DNA from: Acidimangrovimonas pyrenivorans
GTDB taxonomy: Bacteria; Pseudomonadota; Alphaproteobacteria; Rhodobacterales; Rhodobacteraceae
NCBI RefSeq assembly: GCF_042643245.1
Contig: NZ_JBHRSK010000007.1
Span: 248,001-312,000 of the forward strand
DNA length: 64,000 bases
Reading direction: 5' to 3'
The notes under the pieces were generated by a model that ran no database searches, was not told the DNA's origin, and saw nothing but the letters and a program-made list of their open reading frames with translations. The position numbers and the translations under genes are program-made. Positions 43,091-51,338 of this stretch are shown one piece after another (positions within the stretch are counted from its first letter, which is position 1; the number at the start of each line of letters is the position of its first letter).

Positions 43091-44908
43091 TCAGAACTCC
43101 TTGCGCAGCCCGATATAGACCGACCGTCCCGGCGTGGCGTAGTCCTTCACCAGCTGGTAGCTGGCATTGGTCAGGTTCTCCACCCGCAGATAGGCCTTGG
43201 CGTCATTGCCCAGATCATAGGTGAAATCGGCATTGGCGACGATGTAATCCGACAGCCCCGGCCGGTTCGCCGCCGCAAGGATCGACAGCCCCGCGGTCAG
43301 CTTCGCCGTCACCGGCGCGCTCGCCTCCAGCGAGATCTTGTGGCGGGCCGGCAGGTACTTGGCGACGCCCCACTGGGTGGCGGACAGGCTGCTGTCGGCA
43401 TGGGACAGGGTGTAGGTATAGGCGCCCCTGAGCGACACCTTGCCCAGCTTGGTCCGGCCCGCCAGCTCGACCCCGTAGCGGGTCGCGTTGCCGCCCTGGC
43501 GGTAGGTCGGCGGATAGACCGTCGTGCTGTAGATCGCGTCGCGCACCGAGAACCAGAAGGCCGTGGCGCTGACCGCTGTGTCCTCCGAGAGGCGCTTCTC
43601 GACCCCCAGATCGACCGAGTCGCTCTTCTCGCGCTGCAACGACACGCCCGGGGCGGCATAGCTCAGCTCGTAGAGCGACGGGTTGCGGAAGCCGGTGCCG
43701 GCCGAAGCCCGAACCGTCAGATCCTGCTGCGGCCGCCAGGCCATCGCCACCCGCGCCGAGGGGGCGCCGCCGACGCCCGAGGTGTTGTCGTAGCGCAGCG
43801 CCGCGCTCAGATCGAGCTGCGCCGTCGGGCTGTAGGCCAGTTCGGTGAACGCGCCGCGCTTCCAGCGCGAGCTGCTGGACGGCGACCCCGAGGAATTGGA
43901 GAAGCCGATGCGCGAGCCTTCGAGGCCGAAGCTCAGCGTCGCGGCGCTGCTGATCGGCGCGGTGCCCTTGTAGGACAGGCTCTTGCGGGTGCCGACATAG
44001 CGGTAGCTTCCCCAGACGGAATCGTAGGAGCGGTCGATCCGATAGGTCGTCACCGCCACGGTGTTGCGGACCGCGCCGGTCTCGAAATCGCTGTAGACCC
44101 GCAGGCCGCTGGACTTCGCCGGAATGCTGCCGGGCACGCCACCGGCGTCGTAATGGCCGGTGCTGTTCTGGTGGAAGGCCGAGAAACCGATCTTGACGCC
44201 GTTGTCGAAGCTGTGGCTGCCGGCAAGCGAGATCCGGTTCGAGCGGAAGGCGTTGCGCAGATTGCCCGAGCCGGCGCCGACATAGTCGACGATGCCGTCG
44301 GTGGAGACATGGCTCAGGTTCAGCGCCAGGCTCGAGTTCTCGCCATTGAGCGTCAGCCCGTAATTCAGCGCCTCGGTCGAACGGCTGCCATAGCGCATCT
44401 CGAAATACTGGTGCAGGCCGGGCTTGTCGCTCCTGGCCGAGGAGATGCTGACCACGCCGCCGACGGCCGAACCGCCGTAGAGCGCCGATTGCGAGCCCTT
44501 CAGGACCTCGATCCGGCCGATGCCGGCGGTCCCGAGGCGGCCGAAGTCATAGGCGACCTGGGGCCCGGACGGGTCGGTGACGTCGATGCCGTCGACCAGC
44601 ACCTTGATGTAGTTCTGCGACACGCCGCGGATCGACAGCCCGGTCTGCGCGCCGACGCCGCCGGTCGGCCGGATGGTGATCCCCGGCACCAGCGCCAGCG
44701 CGTCCGCGACGCTGCCCTGGGCGGCCTTCTGCAGATCCTCCCGGGTGACGATGTCGACGGTGGCGCCGACCTTGTTGGCCGGCGTCGGGGTCAGGTCGGC
44801 GGAGACGACGATCTCGCCCAGGTCGATGGGCTCGGCCCGGCCGGGCTGCGGCAGCGCGGTCAGGGCGAGGGTGGCGATGATGGGAAGGGTGGACTGCAGG
44901 CGGGGCAT
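43091..44908 (-). CDS. btuB: TonB-dependent vitamin B12 receptor
   Basis: The 605-aa outer-membrane beta-barrel has signal peptide MPRLQSTLPIIATLALTALPQPGRA, a TonB-box-like GEIVVSAD, plug domain (DIVTREDLQKAAQGSVADALALVPGI ... LSIRGVSQNYIKVLVDG) and C-terminal Phe (GLRKEF). The length is close to E. coli BtuB. The cobalamin riboswitch in its leader identifies the substrate. ATG 44908 is chosen because the signal peptide begins there. Confidence 0.93.
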   Translation of the reverse strand: MPRLQSTLPIIATLALTALPQPGRAEPIDLGEIVVSADLTPTPANKVGATVDIVTREDLQKAAQGSVADALALVPGITIRPTGGVGAQTGLSIRGVSQNYIKVLVDGIDVTDPSGPQVAYDFGRLGTAGIGRIEVLKGSQSALYGGSAVGGVVSISSARSDKPGLHQYFEMRYGSRSTEALNYGLTLNGENSSLALNLSHVSTDGIVDYVGAGSGNLRNAFRSNRISLAGSHSFDNGVKIGFSAFHQNSTGHYDAGGVPGSIPAKSSGLRVYSDFETGAVRNTVAVTTYRIDRSYDSVWGSYRYVGTRKSLSYKGTAPISSAATLSFGLEGSRIGFSNSSGSPSSSSRWKRGAFTELAYSPTAQLDLSAALRYDNTSGVGGAPSARVAMAWRPQQDLTVRASAGTGFRNPSLYELSYAAPGVSLQREKSDSVDLGVEKRLSEDTAVSATAFWFSVRDAIYSTTVYPPTYRQGGNATRYGVELAGRTKLGKVSLRGAYTYTLSHADSSLSATQWGVAKYLPARHKISLEASAPVTAKLTAGLSILAAANRPGLSDYIVANADFTYDLGNDAKAYLRVENLTNASYQLVKDYATPGRSVYIGLRKEF

Positions 44909-45054
44909 GTCTCTCGGCCTCTGCTGGCGCGGACCTTCCGCGCCGGTTCCTCGGATGTCCTTGGAGGGGCCCGGCCCTTCCGCAGACGGTGAAATGTCAC
45001 CTCTGCGGTCCGACCGCCTCCGCAACGCGCCCCGCGCCCGGAAAGGGTGATCAC

Positions 45055-45230
45055 CTCGGCAGGTCTCCTGACTCGCGGGTCGTCGCTCTGGCTGGCCTTC
45101 CCGGGGGGTCCCAGTGGCACCTTCAACCATCGCTCGCCGCCTACAGTTGCGGGGGCAGTTGCGGAGTTGGCCAGCCTGACGGCCGGTCGCACCGCATTCC
45201 CTTTGATCCGGGTCTTGACGCCGGAACCGA
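45055..45230 (-). ncRNA. Cobalamin riboswitch
   Basis: The minus strand carries the ordered conserved blocks of the B12 aptamer: AAAGGGAATGCGGTGCGA (from 45204), GCAACTGCCCCCGCAACTGT, CCACTG, GGGAAGG and the B12 box GAGTCAGGAGACCTGCC (45058-45074). It should bind adenosylcobalamin and repress btuB-F-C-D. The RNA downstream of the box (to 44909) holds GC-rich inverted repeats that could act as the expression platform. Confidence 0.95.
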
Positions 45231-45422
45231 AGCCCCCTCTCCCTACGCCTCACGCTCCACATGTCAAGCACAAGATCGAGAGCCCCGGGCGCGACACCGC
45301 CCCGGCGCTCTCGCTTGCGGGCTTGCCCGGACCGGCCCCAGCGGGTCTAACTGCACGGGTCAAGCCGGGCGGTCTGCCCGGCAGCCCGCCCGCCGCCCAG
45401 AACACCCATTTCCGGACCCGCC
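45231..45422 (+). other. Intergenic region between the riboswitch and the amidase gene
   Basis: It should contain the btuB promoter (minus) and the amidase promoter (plus). I see no further conserved element in it. Confidence 0.4.
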
Positions 45423-46835
45423 ATGACCGATCTCACCGCCCTCGATGCCACCGCCCTGTCCGCCCTGCTGGCCGCGGGCAAGACCTCGGCCGTCGAGCTG
45501 ATGACCGCCACGCTCGACCGCATCGACGCGGTGAACCCGAAGATCAACGCCATCGTCTCGCTGCGCGACCGCGCCACGCTGCTGGCCGAGGCGGCGGCCG
45601 CCGATGCCGCGCCGCGCAAGGGCTGGCTGCACGGCCTGCCCGTCGCGGTGAAGGACCTGCAGGCGGTGGCCGGCATCCGCTCGACCTGGGGCTCGCCGCT
45701 GTTTGCCGATTTCGTGCCCGAGGCCGACGCCCTGCTGCCGGCGAAGCTGCGCGCCGCCGGGGCGATCCTGATCGGCAAGACCAACACGCCCGAATTCGGT
45801 CTCGGCTCGCATTCGTTCAACCCGGTCCATGGCGCCACCGGCAGCCCCTACGACCCGAGCCGCACCGCCGGCGGCTCCTCGGGCGGGGCGGCATCGGCGC
45901 TGGCGGCGCGGCTGGTCGCGGTGGCCGACGGCTCGGACATGATGGGCTCGCTGCGCAACCCCGCCGCCTTCTGCAACGTCTACGGCTTCCGTCCCTCCTA
46001 CGGCCTCGTTCCCTCCGATCCCGTCGGCGACACCTTCCTGCACCAGCTCTCGACCGACGGCCCGATGGCCCGCACGGTGGAAGACCTCGCCCGGCTGCTG
46101 GAAACCCTCGCCGGATACGATCCCCGCCTGCCCCATTCGCTGCCCCCGGAGCCCTACGCCGAGGGGCTCGACAGCGCCCCGGCCGGCCTGCGCATCGGCT
46201 GGCTCGGCGACTGGGGCGGGGCCTGGGCGATGGAGCCGGGCATCCTCGAGCTCTGCGAAGACGCGCTGAAGGTCTTCGAACGACTGGGCTGCGCGGTCGA
46301 GCCCGTAGCCCCGCCCTTCCCGGCCGAGAAGCTGTGGCAGAGCTGGACCACCCTGCGCAGCTGGGCGGTGGCGGCGCGGCTGGGCCTCCACCACGCCGAT
46401 CCCAAGCGCCGGGCCCGGCTCAAGCCCGAGGCGATCTGGGAGATCGAGCGCGGGCTGGCCCTGAGCGCGATGGAGGTCCACCGCGCCAGCGTGATCCGCT
46501 CGGAATGGTTCGTGAAACTGGCCGAGTTGTTCACCCGCTACGACGCGCTGGTGCTGCCGACGGCACAGGTCTGGCCCTTCCCCAAGGGCTGGCGCTATCC
46601 GGAGCAGATCGCCGGCCAGCCGATGGACAGCTATCACCGCTGGATGGAGGCGGTGGTGCCGGTCAGCCTGGTCGGCCTGCCCGCGCTCGCCGCCCCGGCA
46701 GGCTTCGGCGCGTCCGGGCTGCCGATGGGCTTCCAGCTCTTCGGCCCGCGCGGCGCCGACCGCCGGATATTGCAGCTCGGCCAGGCCTATCACCGCGCCA
46801 CCGAATGGCCGCAGAAGCGCCCGCCGGCGATGTGA
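45423..46835 (+). CDS. Amidase-signature-family hydrolase
   Basis: The 470-aa cytosolic hydrolase has the Ser-cisSer-Lys triad: Lys77 (PVAVKDL), cis-Ser152 (TAGGSSGG) and nucleophile Ser176 (GSDMMGSLRNP). Spacing between the two Ser matches the family; the usual T/xGG before the nucleophile is MMG here. Members cleave amides, carbamoyl groups or Glu/Asp-tRNA. No gatCB is present, so a catabolic amidase is more likely. It sits beside the molybdenum-hydroxylase cluster, which may be its context. Confidence 0.85.
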   Translation: MTDLTALDATALSALLAAGKTSAVELMTATLDRIDAVNPKINAIVSLRDRATLLAEAAAADAAPRKGWLHGLPVAVKDLQAVAGIRSTWGSPLFADFVPEADALLPAKLRAAGAILIGKTNTPEFGLGSHSFNPVHGATGSPYDPSRTAGGSSGGAASALAARLVAVADGSDMMGSLRNPAAFCNVYGFRPSYGLVPSDPVGDTFLHQLSTDGPMARTVEDLARLLETLAGYDPRLPHSLPPEPYAEGLDSAPAGLRIGWLGDWGGAWAMEPGILELCEDALKVFERLGCAVEPVAPPFPAEKLWQSWTTLRSWAVAARLGLHHADPKRRARLKPEAIWEIERGLALSAMEVHRASVIRSEWFVKLAELFTRYDALVLPTAQVWPFPKGWRYPEQIAGQPMDSYHRWMEAVVPVSLVGLPALAAPAGFGASGLPMGFQLFGPRGADRRILQLGQAYHRATEWPQKRPPAM

Positions 46836-47010
46836 CCGACGGCACGCCCCATGTCGATCCGCGTAGCGCGACATGCGCAGGGCGCGCGCACCACGACACG
46901 ATAGCGCCCGCGGCACCGTTTGCCCCCTCCCCGCTTGCCCCCGCCGCGCCACCGGCTACAACGAGGGCAGGCAAGCGCAGACGAACCAGCGAACACGGGA
47001 GGAAACCGGC

Positions 47011-47985
47011 ATGGCGCAAACGGTGATCATCGAGGCCTTCGGCGGGCCGGAGCAGCTCAAACTCGTCGACCGCCCGGTGGGCGAGCCCGGCCCGGGCGAG
47101 ATCCGCATCCGCCACGAGGCCTGCGGCCTCAACTTCATCGACGTCTACCAGCGCACCGGCCTCTACCCGCTCGAACTGCCCCACGCGCTCGGCATGGAGG
47201 CCGCCGGCGTCGTCGAGGCGGTGGGCGACGGCGTCAGCCACCTCAAGCCGGGCGACCGCGCCGCCTATGCCGCCGCCCCGCCCGGCGCCTATTGCGAAGC
47301 CCGGGTCATGCCCGCCGCCCAGGTCTGCCCGCTGCCCGACGGCATATCCTTCGAGCAAGGCGCGGCGATGATGCTCAAGGGCATGACCGTGCAATACCTG
47401 TTCCGCCGCACCACGCCGCTGCGGAAGGGCGACACGGTGCTGTTCCACGCCGCCGCCGGCGGGGTCGGCCTGATCGCCTGCCAATGGGCCCGCTCGGAAG
47501 GCATCACCCTGATCGGCACCGCCGGCACCGACGCGAAATGCGCCCTGGCCCGGGAGAACGGCGCCGCCCATGTCATCAACTACCGCGACGAGGATTTCAC
47601 CGCCCGGGTCAAGGAGATCACCGGCGGCAAGGGCGTCGACGTGGTGATGGATTCGGTCGGCAAGGACACGTTCGAGGGCTCGCTCGACTGCCTCAAGCCG
47701 CTGGGGATGATGATCTCCTTCGGCAATGCCTCGGGCCCGGTGCCGCCCTTCAACCTGGCAACACTCGCCGCCAAGGGCTCGCTCAAGATCACCCGGCCGA
47801 CGCTGTTCAGCCATATCGCCGAGCACGAGACCTGCCAGCAGATGGCGCGCGAGCTGTTCGACAAGGTCGAAAGCGGCGCGGTCAGGATCGCCATCGACCA
47901 GCGTTACCCGCTGGCCGAGGTCGCCGAGGCCCACCGCGCGCTGGAAGCCCGCAAGACGACCGGCGCCACCGTGCTTCTGCCCTGA
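47011..47985 (+). CDS. NADPH:quinone oxidoreductase (zinc-independent MDR family)
   Basis: The 324-aa enzyme has the MDR N-terminal fold (GPEQLKLVDRPVGEPGPGEIRIRHEACGLNFIDVYQRTG) and the NADPH-binding HAAAGGVGLIACQWA in the middle. No structural-zinc Cys cluster is present, as in QOR/zeta-crystallin. ATG 47011 follows GGGAGG. Gene-end element d lies between this gene and the convergent DUF1185 gene. Confidence 0.92.
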   Translation: MAQTVIIEAFGGPEQLKLVDRPVGEPGPGEIRIRHEACGLNFIDVYQRTGLYPLELPHALGMEAAGVVEAVGDGVSHLKPGDRAAYAAAPPGAYCEARVMPAAQVCPLPDGISFEQGAAMMLKGMTVQYLFRRTTPLRKGDTVLFHAAAGGVGLIACQWARSEGITLIGTAGTDAKCALARENGAAHVINYRDEDFTARVKEITGGKGVDVVMDSVGKDTFEGSLDCLKPLGMMISFGNASGPVPPFNLATLAAKGSLKITRPTLFSHIAEHETCQQMARELFDKVESGAVRIAIDQRYPLAEVAEAHRALEARKTTGATVLLP

Positions 47986-48070
47986 GCCGGCCCGAGCCGG
48001 GCAAATCGACAAGGGGCCGGGCGCGGACGGTCATTCCGCCCCGCCCCGCTCCCGAGGGCCCCGACGGCCC

Positions 48071-48128
48071 CCTTTCTGCTCGAAAATATCCCGGGGGAGC
48101 CGCCAGCGGCGGCGGGGGCAGCGCCCCC
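48071..48128 (-). repeat. Gene-end element, copy d (short form)
   Basis: It starts 14 nt after the DUF1185 gene stop on the minus strand. GGGGGC-GCT-GCCCCC (48114-48128) is followed by GCCGCC-GCT-GGCGGC and the core CCCCCGGGATATTTTCGAGC, AGAAAG. Confidence 0.75.
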
Positions 48129-48142
48129 TCCCCGGCCGGGCC

Positions 48143-48736
48143 TCAGCGCAGCCCGTCCTCGCCCTTGACGTCCTCGACCGCCAGGCCGCCCATCCGGTGA
48201 TGCACCCGCGGCCCGCGCGCCATCGCCAGCGCGAACATCAGCTCGCCCGCCCGCGGCGCGTCCGGCAGCCCGACCTCGATGGCGTCGAAATGGCTGCGGA
48301 CATAGGCCGCGTTGATATGGCCGAGCGGAATGTCGATCCGGGTGCCGACCCCGCCGACCTTCATCGCCGACGGCACGATCGCCCGCGCCTCGCCCAGCCG
48401 CTCGCGCATCGAGTAGCCGCCAGGCACGTGCCACAGCGCGGCATGTTCCAGCTCGCCGTCCTCGCCGGCCATCGCGGCCTTGCCATAGCCGTCGATGCCC
48501 TCGATCCCGCCCATCGCCGCGATCAGCTTGTCGGTCATCATCAGCCCGAGCGGTTTGAGCGCGTCCATCGCCGGCTGCAGCTCGGGCTGGTAGCGCCCGG
48601 CAAAGGGGTTGTTGACCACCGCCAGGATGGCGCCGCGCTGGCGCGGCGCCTCGGCCTCCGGGCCGCCCTCGTGATAGATATCCTCGAGGAAAATCATCGT
48701 CTTGCGCAGCGTGAAATCATACATGTTCTGGCTCAT
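48143..48736 (-). CDS. DUF1185 'amino acid synthesis' family protein
   Basis: The 197-aa soluble protein has the family segments RKTMIFLEDIYHEGG (11-25), RGAILAVVNNPFAGRY and IDIPLGHINAAYVRSHFDAIEV. The biochemical role is not established. It is the third gene of the Hnr-UPF0280-DUF1185 run; its start overlaps the UPF0280 gene by 20 nt, implying coupled translation and shared function. Confidence 0.85.
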   Translation of the reverse strand: MSQNMYDFTLRKTMIFLEDIYHEGGPEAEAPRQRGAILAVVNNPFAGRYQPELQPAMDALKPLGLMMTDKLIAAMGGIEGIDGYGKAAMAGEDGELEHAALWHVPGGYSMRERLGEARAIVPSAMKVGGVGTRIDIPLGHINAAYVRSHFDAIEVGLPDAPRAGELMFALAMARGPRVHHRMGGLAVEDVKGEDGLR

Positions 48737-49580
48737 CGGCAGGCTCCCGTTGGCAGGAGGCCAGCGCCGCGCCGGTGCTGCGGCTCTGGCCGGAAAGCGA
48801 CAGCAGCGCGGCCCCGATCAGGCCGCGCCGGTGGAAATCCCGGGCGGTGGCAAGCCCGCGGTCGAGGGCCGCGGCGGCCTCCTCGCGGGTCAGCGGGCCG
48901 ACATCGACCGTGACGAGACGGTCGCCGAGATCGCTGTCGGGCGCAAGCGCGCAGGCCGGCTGGCGGATCACGGCTGGATGACCGGGCAGGTCGACGGCAT
49001 TGGCGATCAGGGTCGCGGCGGCATCGGCCTCGGCGGCGGTGCGGGCCAGCACCGTGACGGCATCGGCGATGCCCAGCGAGTGGCTGCGCCCGCGCCAGCC
49101 AGAGGTCGCCAGCCCGCGCTCCGGCTGTCCGGCCGCCAGCGTCACCCGCGCGCGCGCCCCGGCCACCGCCGCCGTCACCGCCTCGCCCGGCGTCAGGTGG
49201 AAGGCGATGTCGCCACCATTGTTGACATGGGCCTTGCTCAACCCCGGCGCCCCGGCCATCGCCGCCAGCACCGCATCGGCCACCGCCCCGGCCACGGCCG
49301 CCATCGGCGTGATGAAGACCGGCGCGAAGGGGGCGACCGCCGCCGCCATCCTGCGCGCGATCGGCCCTTTCAGGTCCCAAGGCGCCGGGCTGCGCAACTC
49401 CGGCAGCTCCGCCACCAGCTCCTCGAGCAGCCCCGAGAACCGCGCCGCGGCCCGTTCATACGCCTCCCGCCGTGCCGCTTGGTTGGCCCAGAGGATCAGG
49501 TCGATGGGCCCGTGATTGAGGTGCAGCCGCACCCTGTCGGCCAGATATGCCGCCTGTGCCCCTGTCATCGCTGCGGCCAT
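48717..49580 (-). CDS. UPF0280 family protein (ApbE-like fold)
   Basis: The 287-aa protein has the family features HLNHGPIDLILWANQ, VNNGGDIAFHLTPGE and ATSGWRGRSHSLGIADAVTVLA, related to ApbE flavin transferases. The function is unknown; a flavin-linked or amino-acid-linked role beside the reductase is plausible. It overlaps the upstream gene by 16 nt and the downstream gene by 20 nt. ATG 49580 or 49568 could be used. Confidence 0.85.
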   Translation of the reverse strand: MAAAMTGAQAAYLADRVRLHLNHGPIDLILWANQAARREAYERAAARFSGLLEELVAELPELRSPAPWDLKGPIARRMAAAVAPFAPVFITPMAAVAGAVADAVLAAMAGAPGLSKAHVNNGGDIAFHLTPGEAVTAAVAGARARVTLAAGQPERGLATSGWRGRSHSLGIADAVTVLARTAAEADAAATLIANAVDLPGHPAVIRQPACALAPDSDLGDRLVTVDVGPLTREEAAAALDRGLATARDFHRRGLIGAALLSLSGQSRSTGAALASCQREPADEPEHV

Positions 49581-51067
49581 GGTTTCGGCGCCACCGCTCG
49601 GAACTGGTTCCCGTATTCGCCGCCCTCCTCCAGCACCTGCCGCAAGGGCCGGATCGCCGCCTCGTGCCCGCCCAGCGCGACGTAGTCTTCGCGCCGCAGG
49701 GTGAATTCCAGCGGCGCCACCAGCGCCGGCGTCGGCACGTAGCCGAAGGCGCCGTCCGGCGTCTGCGTCACGTCGACCATCAGGGTGATGCCGCCGCCGG
49801 GCCAGATCCAGGCCGGCGCGCCGCCGCAGCTGACCTGCGCCTCGCCCGTCTGCACCGCCCGGGTCAGCCGCACCGGGTTCCGCGTCGCGCCCGAGCGCAG
49901 CGAGCCCCCGGCGCCGCCGGTGAACAGCACCGTGCACAGCGCCGGCTCGCAATTCTCGGCGATCAGCTCGACCGAGGGCTGCAGCGCCGCCGGCAGCGGC
50001 TGTGCGACCGGCTGCAGCTCCTCGTCCAGCACGTAATAGGCCGCGTGCTCGCCGGTGGTCGAGACCATCAGCAGCGTCAGCCCCGGCCGCGCCCCCTTCT
50101 TGGCATTCCACGGCCCGAGGATGGTCAGCGGATCGTCGATATCGGTGCCGCCCCAGCCCAGCCCCGGCTGCGCCACCTGGAAATAGCGCCCCGGGGTCGA
50201 GCGCCGGCCCCTGATCCTGATCCCGGTATCGGGCCAGCCCAGCACCTTGCCCGCCTGATGCTCGCTGACGACGCCGGTGATGTGGTCGTCGACCACCACC
50301 ACCTCGTCGACCAGCCCCTGCCATTGCGCCGCGAACATGCCGATCGTCGCCGAGCCGCAGCCGACCCGCATCCGCGCCTCGCGCACCCCGTCGACGATCG
50401 GCGCCTCTCCGGCCTGCACCACCACCGAGCAACCGCCGTCGATGCTCAGCTCCACCGCCTCGCGGTTGCACAGCGCCATCAGCGTGTCGCAGGTCACCCG
50501 GCCCTCGGCCTTCGAGCCGCCGGTGAGGTGGTCGACCCCGCCCAGCGACAGCATCTGCGAGCCGTATTCCGAGGTGATCACCAGCCCGACCGCCTCGCCG
50601 CCGGCCCGGACCACCGCGCCCTCGTCGCCGAGATGGCGGTCGGTGTCGATCTTCACCTTGACGCCGCAATAGGAATAGATCGCCTCGGTGACGACGGTGA
50701 CGAAATCGACCCCGTCGATCTCGCGGCTGACGATGAAGGGGGCGGGCTTGTAGTCCGGGTAAGTGGTGCCGGCGCCGACGGCCGAGACGAAGAGGTCGCC
50801 ATCGCTCAGGGTCCCGTCCCAGTCGGCCTTGAGGAACGGCCTGATCTCGCCGCCCTCGGCGATGCGCTTGTCGAGCACGGTCACCGGGTCGCAGCGCACG
50901 ATCCGGCCGCCCGCGTTGGCATAGCGGTCGCAGGCGCCGGTGCGGCCCTCGGCGACGTAGCACATCACCGGGCAGGCGTCGCAGCGGATCTTCTCCGCGC
51001 GCACCCGGTCCCCCGGCAGGGTGCCGTCTGAGGTGTCGGCGCGCATGTCGTGGCTCGGGTCGGTCAT
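49565..51067 (-). CDS. 6-hydroxynicotinate-reductase-like Fe-S protein
   Basis: The 500-aa protein has a Cys cluster near the N-terminus (IRCDACPVMCYVAEGRTGAC, residues about 28-47) suited to a [4Fe-4S] centre. Central Gly-rich segments SVAEGTTY-like and VRVGCGSATIGMFA follow the pattern of proteins annotated as 6-hydroxynicotinate reductase. That enzyme reduces 6-hydroxynicotinate to the tetrahydro-oxo acid in Eubacterium barkeri. The assignment here is by resemblance and context, not by assay. It is the first gene of an overlapping three-gene run. Confidence 0.72.
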   Translation of the reverse strand: MTDPSHDMRADTSDGTLPGDRVRAEKIRCDACPVMCYVAEGRTGACDRYANAGGRIVRCDPVTVLDKRIAEGGEIRPFLKADWDGTLSDGDLFVSAVGAGTTYPDYKPAPFIVSREIDGVDFVTVVTEAIYSYCGVKVKIDTDRHLGDEGAVVRAGGEAVGLVITSEYGSQMLSLGGVDHLTGGSKAEGRVTCDTLMALCNREAVELSIDGGCSVVVQAGEAPIVDGVREARMRVGCGSATIGMFAAQWQGLVDEVVVVDDHITGVVSEHQAGKVLGWPDTGIRIRGRRSTPGRYFQVAQPGLGWGGTDIDDPLTILGPWNAKKGARPGLTLLMVSTTGEHAAYYVLDEELQPVAQPLPAALQPSVELIAENCEPALCTVLFTGGAGGSLRSGATRNPVRLTRAVQTGEAQVSCGGAPAWIWPGGGITLMVDVTQTPDGAFGYVPTPALVAPLEFTLRREDYVALGGHEAAIRPLRQVLEEGGEYGNQFRAVAPKPWPQR

Positions 51068-51133
51068 GGGGTAGGAACCGGTATGGTGGAGGCGCACCCG
51101 GGTGAATCGGCCCCCTTGGGAGCTACGAGATAA

Positions 51134-51282
51134 GGATCGCGCCCGGCCCCGAGGGGGGGCGCAGTGCCGTTTGCACAGACATCGTCTCGAAGCCCCGGCG
51201 CCGGGCTCAGTTGCAGCAGTACCATCCAATCGTGCCCGCCCTGGGGGGCGGGGTCGGGCGCGATCCGGGGCTGAAGCCCCGG
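51134..51282 (-). repeat. Long-stem hairpin element, copy R2
   Basis: GGATCGCGCCCGGCCCC (51134-51150) pairs with the arm at 51250-51266, then CCGGGGC-TGAA-GCCCCGG (51265-51282). It lies 3' of the molybdenum-subunit gene on the minus strand. The sequence is close to R1. Confidence 0.75.
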
Positions 51283-51338
51283 AAGAACAGTCCTCCCGCG
51301 CGGGACCTCTTGCATCATTGGAAAATGCCGCTCCCCCG

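Noticed and set aside
45423..46835. Reading the amidase as GatA of the amidotransferase
   Set aside because: There are no gatC or gatB partners and the catalytic context differs (GSDMMGS), so a catabolic amidase is more likely.
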